Position numbers and translations under genes: made by a program. From CP2-2F sp034436235 (GTDB taxonomy: Bacteria > Chloroflexota > Anaerolineae > Aggregatilineales > UBA2796): a stretch of DNA of 5,150 bases. Location of the stretch: assembly GCA_034436235.1 (NCBI GenBank), contig DAOTWB010000087.1, forward strand, positions 1 through 5,150, read 5' to 3'. The notes under the pieces are model-generated. The model worked only from the letters and a program-made list of their open reading frames with translations, did not search any database and had not been told where the DNA came from. This document shows positions 1 to 5,150 of the stretch, piece after piece (positions within the stretch are counted from its first letter, which is position 1; each line of letters opens with the position of its first letter).

Positions 1-668
1 GGAATGCGCGCACCTGTCTGCGGATCGCGCCTGCCGCCTTGCGCCCATTCCGCGCCGTCAGAGAAGACGACCACTGCACGGCGTCCCGGCATTCCCATCT
101 GATTGATCGTCTCGACTGCTCTGAGCGTGGCATCGAACAGGCAGGTGCCATCGCCGCTGCGCGGCGTAGGAATGGCGTTGACCGCATTTTTGACCGCGTC
201 TTTATCGTTTGTAGAGCGCACACGCTCGATCAACTCGTGGCTGAAGGTGATGACCGTCAGGCGCGCTTCTTGCGGCATGGCATCCACAAACTGATTGACG
301 GCAGCTTTCATGCCGTTGAAAGCGCGCGCCATCGTGCCGCTCGCGTCAATCAACAACACGATCTCAATCGGACCTTTGGCAGGCTGAATCTCGGCAGGAT
401 ACGGTCCGCCGTCGTTTGGATCGAGCATGATGATCTGTCCTGAGCGCAACGGCACATTCAGCACAGGTCGCCGATTGCTATCAATCGGCGTGAAGTACAG
501 ACGCAGCGTCAAGCCTGGTTTATCAGGCTCTTTGAAGTCAATGGCTTCATTGAACAAGATCACGGCTTCCACAGCCACTTGTGCCAACACAATCATCGGC
601 GTCAGAAAACTGATGACCGTCAGCAACGCAATCGCAATGCCGATGTAGAGTCGCTTTTTGCCCTGCAT
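1..668 (-). CDS. Secreted VWA-domain (MIDAS) protein, partial (N-terminal 222 codons)
   Basis: The reading frame is open without a stop from ATG at 668 to the left edge, so the C-terminus is missing. Residues 1-29 look like a signal peptide: basic start (KKR, 4-6), hydrophobic stretch 8-28, and a VLA|Q signal-peptidase I-like site after A29. Residues 30-100 form a small beta-rich region, and a von Willebrand factor A domain starts near 101. All three metal-site (MIDAS) loops are visible: D108-A-S110-G-T112, then T175 in GDGTCLFDA, then D204 in FSDG. The first loop reads DxSxT where DxSxS is usual. Family knowledge: VWA domains bind a divalent metal and mediate protein-protein contacts, and secreted bacterial ones are often cell-surface or metal-insertion partners. 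The specific role here is unknown. The start is supported by AAGGTG 7 nt upstream and by a good promoter at 719-747. The VWA call is firm; partner and function are not known. Confidence 0.9.
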   Translation of the reverse strand, partial: MQGKKRLYIGIAIALLTVISFLTPMIVLAQVAVEAVILFNEAIDFKEPDKPGLTLRLYFTPIDSNRRPVLNVPLRSGQIIMLDPNDGGPYPAEIQPAKGPIEIVLLIDASGTMARAFNGMKAAVNQFVDAMPQEARLTVITFSHELIERVRSTNDKDAVKNAVNAIPTPRSGDGTCLFDATLRAVETINQMGMPGRRAVVVFSDGAEWAQGGRRDPQTGARI

Positions 669-718
669 AGCCAAGCACCTTCACGCAAGCGCGCCGCAAA
701 TAACTGAGCGGTAGCAAC

Positions 719-747
719 TGTATAACATTCAGCTGATAATTTGTCAA
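719..747 (-). promoter_or_regulatory. Sigma70-like promoter for the VWA gene
   Basis: On the minus strand there is a perfect -35 hexamer TTGACA (747-742), a 17-bp spacer, and a -10 hexamer TATACA (724-719, 4 of 6 to consensus). Transcription would start near 712, giving a leader of about 45 nt before the ATG at 668. An 8-bp palindrome, TCAGCTGA (729-736), lies in the spacer and could be an operator half or chance. The hexamers and spacing are seen directly; activity is inferred. Confidence 0.6.
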
Positions 748-769
748 CCAGCGTTCGCCAATGCACAAT
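741..769 (+). promoter_or_regulatory. Candidate divergent promoter for ppk2
   Basis: On the plus strand TTGTCA (741-746, 5 of 6 to the -35 consensus) is followed by a 17-bp spacer and CACAAT (764-769, 4 of 6 to the -10 consensus). Transcription would start near 776, about 70 nt before the ppk2 ATG. The -35 overlaps the minus-strand -35 (742-747) almost base for base. GATAAT at 735-740 is another possible -10, but it has no good -35 upstream. Weak by itself; position and spacing are the main support. Confidence 0.35.
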
Positions 770-845
770 GGGCGACCATACGCTAGGATCATGCTGCGCT
801 GACCTGCGCAACGCGCAAAAATTTTCATCTGAACGGAGCACCTTT

Positions 846-1664
846 ATGCCGCAAGCCTTGATTCCGCCGTTTGGCACGCCTGTCTCGCTGCGCGATTACG
901 ATCCTGATTACCTTGAAGGCGAAGGCAGCAAAAAAGACCTGAAAAAGCAGCTCACAGCGGCGATGGAAGCCGACCTGAAGCGCCTTGATGTTCTGCAAGA
1001 AGCGCTCTACGCCGAAGGCAAGCACGCGCTGTTGATCGTGCTGCAAGGCATGGATACTTCAGGCAAAGACGGCACGATTCGGCACGTCTTCAGCACGGTC
1101 GATCCGCAAGGCGTGCAAGTGACTTCCTTCAAAGCGCCCACTGCCGATGAACTCGCCCGCGATTTTCTGTGGCGCATTCATCGCGCTGTGCCGCCTAAAG
1201 GCATGATCGGCATCTTCAATCGCTCGCACTACGAAGACGTGCTGATCGTGCGCGTGCATAACCTTGTGCCAGAGCATGTTTGGCGCGAGCGCTACGATCA
1301 CATCAATCGTTTTGAAGAGCTGCTGAGCGAACACGGCACGATGATCCTCAAATTCTTCTTGCACATCTCCAAAGCTGAGCAGAAGAAGCGCCTGCTGGAG
1401 CGCCGCGACACGCCTGAGAAGCGTTGGAAGTTCTCGCTGGGCGATATCCGCGAGCGCGCCTACTGGGACGACTATCAGGCAGCCTATGAAGCGGCGCTGA
1501 CGCATTGCAACACGCCTTATGCGCCGTGGCACATCGTGCCTGCCAATCACAAGTGGTATCGCAATTACGTCATCACGCGGACTGTGCGCGAGGCGCTAGA
1601 GCGCTTGAATCCGCAGTTTCCGCAGCCTGAGGCAGGCATTGAGTCGGTTGAGGTGCCTGATTAG
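846..1664 (+). CDS. ppk2: Polyphosphate kinase 2 family, polyphosphate:nucleotide phosphotransferase (class III-like)
   Basis: A complete 272-residue cytoplasmic enzyme of the PPK2 family, which transfers phosphate between inorganic polyphosphate and nucleotides. An N-terminal helical segment (about 28-58) leads into a P-loop kinase core. The Walker A motif is GMDTSGKDG (68-76), with K74 as the phosphate-binding lysine. The Walker B-like segment is FNRSHYEDVL (124-133). The lid region ERRDTPEKRWKFSLGD (185-200) is followed by the family's WDDY (207-210) and by PWHIVPANHKWYRN (227-240). Length and the HVFSTVDPQG stretch (80-89) resemble class III enzymes, which can phosphorylate both NMPs and NDPs; the class assignment is from memory and less sure than the family. 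The ATG at 846 has GGAG at 835-838, 7 nt upstream. The frame is open back to 741, but that extension crosses the promoter region and has no family resemblance. The stop overlaps that of the convergent gene. Confidence 0.95.
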   Translation: MPQALIPPFGTPVSLRDYDPDYLEGEGSKKDLKKQLTAAMEADLKRLDVLQEALYAEGKHALLIVLQGMDTSGKDGTIRHVFSTVDPQGVQVTSFKAPTADELARDFLWRIHRAVPPKGMIGIFNRSHYEDVLIVRVHNLVPEHVWRERYDHINRFEELLSEHGTMILKFFLHISKAEQKKRLLERRDTPEKRWKFSLGDIRERAYWDDYQAAYEAALTHCNTPYAPWHIVPANHKWYRNYVITRTVREALERLNPQFPQPEAGIESVEVPD

Positions 1665-2467
1665 CCGCCGGGCGGCGTGTTAGTCGGCGGACGCGGGCTG
1701 ATCACGATCCAGACTGTGCAAGAGGCGCGCATCTCGCTCAGGCTATCGAAGACTGCCAATCGGAAGCGATAATCGCCTGGCTGAAAGGCTGCCACTGCAA
1801 ACTGACCCAGCACGCCTTTCTGCGGCATCGGCGACGTCTTGTTATCCAACACGCCGAACTCGCCGCCAGTGCTCGGTCCGCTGATCTCAAGCGTGTAGAA
1901 GGCGAAATCGGGAATGTTGGCTGTGCCGACCACGGTCAGCGTATCGAAAACGCGCATACCATTGGCAGGCACTTCCAGCGCTGCCTGCTCAGAGTTGCAG
2001 CCGATAGGCGTCGGATAGCCTGCGATGATCGTGCCGACAGGCGTCGGCGACGCGACCGCCGTCAGTTGCAGAAAGGCGCCGCCGCCGCTGAGCGCTTGCG
2101 CCGTGACCGTCAGGAAGACGCCTTCGGCTTCATTGCCGTCGCCGCCTGGCGTGCTAGTGGCAAAGCGCTGCTCAGCGCCCGACTCAGGCGCGATGGGCAA
2201 GCCTGCGTTCAGCAAATCCGCGCGCAAGGTCGGCGCGACTACTGTGGCGACGGCGAGCGCCGCCAAGCCCAGCTCCACCAGACCGATTGTCCACGTCAGC
2301 GCGCGCGCGCGCCGCTGCTCTTCAAGCTCGCGCTCCAGCTCGAACTCAGCAGCGCGCAGCGCAGCCTGCGCCGCGAAAAAGCGCCCTAACCAGAACAACA
2401 CGCCCGCCGCACAGAACAGATAGATCGCCGGCGCGATCTGTTCGATCAGGTAGACGAGCTGTGTCAT
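1661..2467 (-). CDS. Two-TM membrane protein with extracytoplasmic Ig-like domain, function unknown
   Basis: 268 residues. Hydrophobic segments at about 5-30 and 58-80 flank a charged, probably helical loop (31-57) rich in Ala, Glu and Arg; its arginines predict this loop is inside, with both termini outside. The exterior part (81-268) has a low-complexity linker (about 92-116) and then a beta-rich domain. Within it, GTANIPDFAFYTLEISGP (181-198) and GVLGQF ... PGDYRFRLAVFDS (218-242) resemble an Ig-like module that I know from secreted and penicillin-binding proteins of Chloroflexota. C157 and C250 bracket this module and may form a disulfide. The C-terminus ends in PPTNTPPGG. I do not recognise a named family for the whole protein. 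ATG at 2467 has AGAGG 7 nt upstream, beginning within the TGA stop of the PNP gene, so co-transcription and coupled translation are likely. The fold and role are inference. Confidence 0.85.
   Translation of the reverse strand: MTQLVYLIEQIAPAIYLFCAAGVLFWLGRFFAAQAALRAAEFELERELEEQRRARALTWTIGLVELGLAALAVATVVAPTLRADLLNAGLPIAPESGAEQRFATSTPGGDGNEAEGVFLTVTAQALSGGGAFLQLTAVASPTPVGTIIAGYPTPIGCNSEQAALEVPANGMRVFDTLTVVGTANIPDFAFYTLEISGPSTGGEFGVLDNKTSPMPQKGVLGQFAVAAFQPGDYRFRLAVFDSLSEMRASCTVWIVISPRPPTNTPPGG
1664..1676. repeat. Short GC-rich inverted repeat at the convergent gene ends
   Basis: GCCGCCGGGCGGC is self-complementary around its central base and could form a 5-bp stem with a 3-nt loop. It begins at the last base of the ppk2 stop codon and lies in the PPGG codons of the opposite gene. 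No T-tract follows on either strand, so it is not a standard intrinsic terminator, although it is the only hairpin-forming sequence I see just after ppk2. Confidence 0.4.
2299..2312. repeat. (GC)7 alternating tract
   Basis: Seven GC dinucleotides in a row lie inside the two-TM gene, encoding part of the Arg/Ala-rich cytoplasmic loop (around residues 53-57). Alternating GC tracts of this length are prone to Z-DNA formation and to slippage. The reading frame is intact across it. Confidence 0.6.
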
Positions 2468-2478
2468 CGCCGCGCCTC

Positions 2479-3336
2479 TCAGCCGCGCAGAGCGCTCAGC
2501 ACGGCGCGCACCAGCTTCTCCAGCTTGGGCGCGATCACGTCTCGCCCGATGCTCAGCACGTCCTCGTGCGAGACCGCCTGTCCGCTCTGCTCACTTTTGA
2601 CCAACATATTGGTGATGCCCGAAAAACCTAGCACGCGGATGCCGCCGTGCCGCGCCACAGTCACCTCGCCAACTGTGGACATGCCGACGGCGTCTGCGCC
2701 GAGCCGTTGCAACATCCGAACTTCAGCAGGCGTCTCGAAACTTGGACCTGACAAGCCGATGTAGACGCCTTCGCGCAGCAGGACATCCTGCGCTTGCGCT
2801 GCCTGCCGCGCCAATTGGCACAGCTGTGGATCGTAAGCATCGGACATATCTGGGAAGCGCTCGCCCAAGTTCGGATCGTTGCGTCCGACCAGCGGATGAA
2901 TGCCTGCCATGCCCATGAAATTGATGTGATCGGTGATCAGCATCAGGTCGCCTGCGCTGAACGTTGGATTCAAGCCGCCCGCCGCGTTGGTCACGATCAG
3001 AGTCTTCACGCCGATGCGCTGCATCACGCGGATCGGAAAAGTGACCGCCTGCATCGAGTAGCCTTCGTAATAGTGAATGCGTCCCTGCATCACCAAAAGC
3101 GGGACGCCTTCCAGCGTGCCTGCCACAAAACGATTGCGATGTCCGATCACTTCGGATTGCGGAAAGCGCAAAATCTCGTTGTAGGGAATATAGTCGGCGT
3201 TCTCAACGCGCTCTGCCAGCGTGCTAAGTCCGCTGCCTAAGATCAGACCGACCTTCGGTTTGACGGACGTGCGCGCACGGATCGCCTCAACCGCTAGATC
3301 GTAATCGCTCAGTGTGTAGTGATCTTGTGGTGCCAT
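2479..3336 (-). CDS. punA: Purine-nucleoside phosphorylase (trimeric type, PNP/MTAP family 2)
   Basis: A 285-residue cytoplasmic enzyme that cleaves purine (deoxy)nucleosides with phosphate to give free base and (deoxy)ribose-1-phosphate, in purine salvage. Phosphate-site residues are visible: S35 in GLILGSGLS (30-38), H66 in GHRNRF (65-70), R86 and H88 in MQGRIHYYEGY (83-93), and S220 in GMSTVGEV. Base-site residues F200 and E201 in GPSFETPAE and N243 in GITNM, plus ribose-site M219 and H257, even coincide with human PNP numbering. E201 with N243 indicates 6-oxopurines (inosine, guanosine) and argues against methylthioadenosine phosphorylase, which has Asp at the equivalent of N243. The length is normal. 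ATG at 3336 gives the usual N-terminus, although the only SD-like sequence (AAAGG) lies 13 nt upstream and is weak. The gene starts 43 bp after the deacetylase gene and ends 11 bp before the membrane-protein gene, so it is probably part of one operon. Confidence 0.95.
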   Translation of the reverse strand: MAPQDHYTLSDYDLAVEAIRARTSVKPKVGLILGSGLSTLAERVENADYIPYNEILRFPQSEVIGHRNRFVAGTLEGVPLLVMQGRIHYYEGYSMQAVTFPIRVMQRIGVKTLIVTNAAGGLNPTFSAGDLMLITDHINFMGMAGIHPLVGRNDPNLGERFPDMSDAYDPQLCQLARQAAQAQDVLLREGVYIGLSGPSFETPAEVRMLQRLGADAVGMSTVGEVTVARHGGIRVLGFSGITNMLVKSEQSGQAVSHEDVLSIGRDVIAPKLEKLVRAVLSALRG

Positions 3337-3379
3337 AATTTACAGCAAGCCTTTGTTGCGTGAGGATGAAAAAAAGCGC
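3337..3379 (-). other. Intergenic gap between deacetylase and PNP genes, with T7 tract
   Basis: This 43-bp gap is the longest in the minus-strand block. Read on the minus strand, the deacetylase stop is followed at once by GCGC and seven T (A-run at 3369-3375). The tract resembles the end of a terminator, but I find no convincing stem before it: only a 5-bp AAAAG/CTTTT pairing with a long loop. I see no promoter here. At most it could lower read-through into the PNP gene. Confidence 0.3.
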
Positions 3380-4408
3380 TCAATCGAGGTTGTGAAGCCT
3401 TTTGGTGCGCGCGATCAGGTCGTCCACAGATGGCTCAGGGCGCGGCGCCGCGCCAATTGGATCGCAGACGGTCGTCATGCCTAAAAGCGCATAGGCGACG
3501 TTCAACATGCCGCAACCGAGCGCTTCAGTATCGTAGCCGCCTTCTTGGACGAAGATGATCTTGCCGTCGCACAGCTCGGCTGACATGGCGATCAGCTCGC
3601 GGCTCAAGTGCGCATAGCCGCTCAAGGTCAGCTGCAAGCCGCCTAACGGATCGCGCCAATGCGCATCGAAGCCTGCCGAGACGATCATCAGCTGCGGACG
3701 GAAACGCCGCGCTGCCGACCACAGCACTTCCGCGTAGAGCCGCTTGAAGCCGCCATCGCCGACTCCAGCTGGCAGCGGCAAGTTGAGCGTCGCGCCTGCG
3801 CCTGCACCTGCGCCTGTCTCGTGCAGCGCGCCTGTGCCGGGATACCACGGCGATTGGTGCGTGGAGCAGAAATAGACCGAGCCGTCTTCGTAGAAGATAT
3901 CCTGCGTGCCGTTGCCGTGATGCACGTCGTAGTCCACGATCATGACGCGCTGAACGCCATAAGCGCGCTGCGCATGGCGCGCCGCGATCGCCACGTTCGC
4001 CAGCAGGCAGAAGCCCATCGCCATCTCAGGCACGGCGTGATGACCAGGCGGACGAATCGCCACCAGCGCGTTGTGCGCCTCGCCTGTGCAGATGGCTTGC
4101 ACGGCGCGCAAGGCGGCGCCGCACGCGAGCCGCGCCGCGCCGAGCGACTCAGGCAGCGCGTAGGTATCCGCGCCAAGCTGCACGCCATTTTGCTGCTCAG
4201 TCCACTTCAGCAGATCGAGATAGTCTTGCGTGTGGACGCTCAGGATGTGCGCGTCGCTGGCAGGCTCAGGCGTCAGGCGCAGCAGCTGGCTGTAGATCGG
4301 CGCAGCGGCGATGCGCGCTTGCACAGCGGCAAGCCGCGCCGCATTCTCGATGTGTCCTGGCAGCGTGTGAACTTGCACGCGCTCATCAGTGATGTAAGCT
4401 GTGGTCAC
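3380..4408 (-). CDS. Histone-deacetylase-family zinc amidohydrolase (class II-like)
   Basis: A 342-residue member of the arginase/deacetylase superfamily, which removes acetyl groups from acetyl-lysine, acetylpolyamines or related amides. The full active site is visible: the His-His pair H123-H124 in RPPGHHA; zinc ligands D161 and H163 in DYDVHHGNGTQ; the third zinc ligand D253 in SAGFDAHWRDPLGG; and the transition-state tyrosine Y292 in QEGGYD. It should therefore be catalytically competent. The substrate cannot be told from sequence; bacterial relatives include HDAH-type enzymes, AcuC and acetylpolyamine amidohydrolases. I chose GTG at 4408 because it gives the family-like start MTTAYITDERV and lies 16 bp after the kinase stop. 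The upstream ATG at 4480 would overlap the kinase gene and add a basic, non-homologous stretch. The SD is weak (GTGAGCGAG region). A Gly-Ala run (199-206) comes from a GCGCCT-type repeat. Probably co-transcribed with the kinase gene upstream and the PNP gene downstream. Confidence 0.93.
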   Translation of the reverse strand: MTTAYITDERVQVHTLPGHIENAARLAAVQARIAAAPIYSQLLRLTPEPASDAHILSVHTQDYLDLLKWTEQQNGVQLGADTYALPESLGAARLACGAALRAVQAICTGEAHNALVAIRPPGHHAVPEMAMGFCLLANVAIAARHAQRAYGVQRVMIVDYDVHHGNGTQDIFYEDGSVYFCSTHQSPWYPGTGALHETGAGAGAGATLNLPLPAGVGDGGFKRLYAEVLWSAARRFRPQLMIVSAGFDAHWRDPLGGLQLTLSGYAHLSRELIAMSAELCDGKIIFVQEGGYDTEALGCGMLNVAYALLGMTTVCDPIGAAPRPEPSVDDLIARTKRLHNLD

Positions 4409-4424
4409 TGTTGCTCGCTCACTT

Positions 4425-5150
4425 TCAAGCGCCCGGCAATTTGATGCTGAACGTCGTGCCGACGCCTTCCTCGCTCTCATACCAAATGCGTCCGCCCATC
4501 GCGTCCAGCTCCGCCTTGACCAAATACAGGCTGATGCCGTAGCCGAATTCCGCCATCACTTGCGGCTGCCGCGCGCGCTGAAACGGCGCGAAGACGCGCT
4601 CAGCTTCTTTCGGGCGAATGCCGCAGCCTTGATCCACGATGTCAATCTGCACCACTTCGCTCGGCATCAAGCGCGCGGCGCGCATGATGATCGGCGTGCT
4701 AGGCGGACTGTACATCAGGGCGTTGCGCAGCACATCGTAGAGCGCCTTGCGCAGATACTCAGGCGAAGCGACCACTGTGATGTTGTTCGGAATCTGCAGC
4801 ACCAGCCTATCGCGCAGCGTCTCAGCGTGAATCTCATCCAGCGGCTGCTCTTGAATCAGCCCTTCCAAGAAGTCTTCCACAAATTCCGCTAATTTCAGCT
4901 TGCGTCGGTCGCGGTTGACGAGCGCAGGCAACTGACCTGTGCGCAGCACCTCTAGCCGATAGAGCTGATCGAGCAGCATTTCCAGACGGTACATATGCGT
5001 GGCGATGATCTCGGCGAAGCCTTTGACGCGCCCTGCCAATTGATCGGCGGTCATGCCTTGCGGACGCTTGCGCATCAATTGCATGATCAGATCGGCGTGA
5101 CCGCGCGTGCTTTCCACGGCGAGCCGCGCCTCAGTGCGGAAAGTGGACAT
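4425..5150 (-). CDS. Histidine-kinase-type ATPase (DHp + HATPase_c) with degenerate H-box, possibly N-terminally incomplete
   Basis: 241 residues are visible; the first codon is an ATG on the right edge, so this may be the start or only an internal Met. Residues 1-70 fit the two-helix dimerisation domain: helix 1 includes RGHADLIMQLM (16-26) and helix 2 includes RLEMLLDQLYRLEVLRTGQL (55-74). A HATPase_c domain follows (about 125-239), with N-box N143 in LRNALMYSP, G1 box D173-Q-G-C-G-I, F-box FAPF (187-190) and G2 box GYGISL (203-208). ATP binding is therefore likely. Aligning helix 1 with the usual HELRTPLTSIRGYAELL pattern puts TEARLAV (6-12) where HELRTPL should be, so T6 replaces the phosphorylated histidine and the conserved proline is lost. 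No partner regulator is in the window, and sensor domains, if any, lie beyond the edge. The gene heads a tight run with the deacetylase gene (16-bp gap). Kinase-fold confidence is high; loss of activity is inferred. Confidence 0.88.
   Translation of the reverse strand: MSTFRTEARLAVESTRGHADLIMQLMRKRPQGMTADQLAGRVKGFAEIIATHMYRLEMLLDQLYRLEVLRTGQLPALVNRDRRKLKLAEFVEDFLEGLIQEQPLDEIHAETLRDRLVLQIPNNITVVASPEYLRKALYDVLRNALMYSPPSTPIIMRAARLMPSEVVQIDIVDQGCGIRPKEAERVFAPFQRARQPQVMAEFGYGISLYLVKAELDAMGGRIWYESEEGVGTTFSIKLPGA

Noticed and set aside
39..443. Plus-strand open frames opposite the VWA gene
   Set aside because: They run antisense to a clear VWA domain with intact motifs, and their Arg/His-rich translations look like shadow frames.
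741..845. N-terminal extension of ppk2 using TTG at 741 or ATG at 768
   Set aside because: The extension overlaps the promoter elements, has no family resemblance, and the ATG at 846 has a well-placed GGAG.
1059..1550. Minus-strand open frame opposite ppk2
   Set aside because: It lies antisense to the conserved PPK2 core and has no motif or start signal of its own.
3360..3400. Intrinsic terminator after the deacetylase gene
   Set aside because: There is a T7 tract but no stable stem before it; the only pairing is 5 bp with a long loop.
3792..3815. Four tandem GCGCCT-type units (one GCACCT) as a functional repeat
   Set aside because: It encodes a Gly-Ala loop whose overall length matches the family as I recall it, so it is probably simple low-complexity coding sequence.
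3659..4444. Long plus-strand open frame opposite the deacetylase gene
   Set aside because: Arg/His/Ala-rich with no recognisable motifs, opposite a fully conserved deacetylase; a GC-driven shadow frame.
4409..4480. ATG at 4480 as start of the deacetylase gene
   Set aside because: It would overlap the kinase gene by more than 50 bp and add a basic stretch that is just the kinase coding sequence in another frame; GTG at 4408 gives the family N-terminus.
1..5150. CRISPR array, tRNA or rRNA gene, insertion sequence or phage gene
   Set aside because: I found no spaced direct repeats, tRNA-like cloverleaf, transposase motif or terminal inverted repeat; nearly all of the window is ordinary coding sequence.

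Overview
The window looks like a piece of a GC-rich bacterial chromosome (high fifties percent GC by eye). It holds housekeeping and accessory genes with no phage, transposon, CRISPR or RNA-gene signal. Several protein traits suggest Chloroflexota (Anaerolineae-like): a secreted VWA-domain protein, an extracytoplasmic Ig-like module that I recognise from secreted Chloroflexota proteins, and a Pro/Thr tail (PPTNTPP) on a membrane protein. The taxonomic call is inference from protein style; no rRNA or marker gene is present.

Layout. Positions 1-668 (minus) hold the N-terminal 222 codons of a secreted VWA protein that runs off the left edge. Positions 669-845 are an AT-richer divergent promoter region. 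Positions 846-1664 (plus) encode a class III-like polyphosphate kinase 2. The rest is a tightly packed minus-strand block, read right to left: a histidine-kinase-type ATPase (4425-5150, possibly incomplete at the right edge), a zinc histone-deacetylase-family amidohydrolase (3380-4408), a trimeric-type purine nucleoside phosphorylase (2479-3336) and a two-TM membrane protein of unknown function (1661-2467). Gaps within this block are 16, 43 and 11 bp, so it is probably one transcription unit. It converges on ppk2, and the two stop codons interlock within a single TTAG (1661-1664).

How the parts relate. PPK2 (phosphorylating nucleotides from polyphosphate) and PNP (phosphorolysis of purine nucleosides) both touch purine metabolism, but they lie on opposite strands and no direct link is shown. 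The kinase-like protein appears to lack the phosphoacceptor histidine at the expected H-box position. The divergent spacer carries a strong sigma70-like promoter for the VWA gene, and its -35 element overlaps a weaker candidate -35 for ppk2. I see no clear novel defence or mobile system. The most unusual items are the degenerate kinase, the uncharacterised two-TM protein and the shared -35 arrangement.
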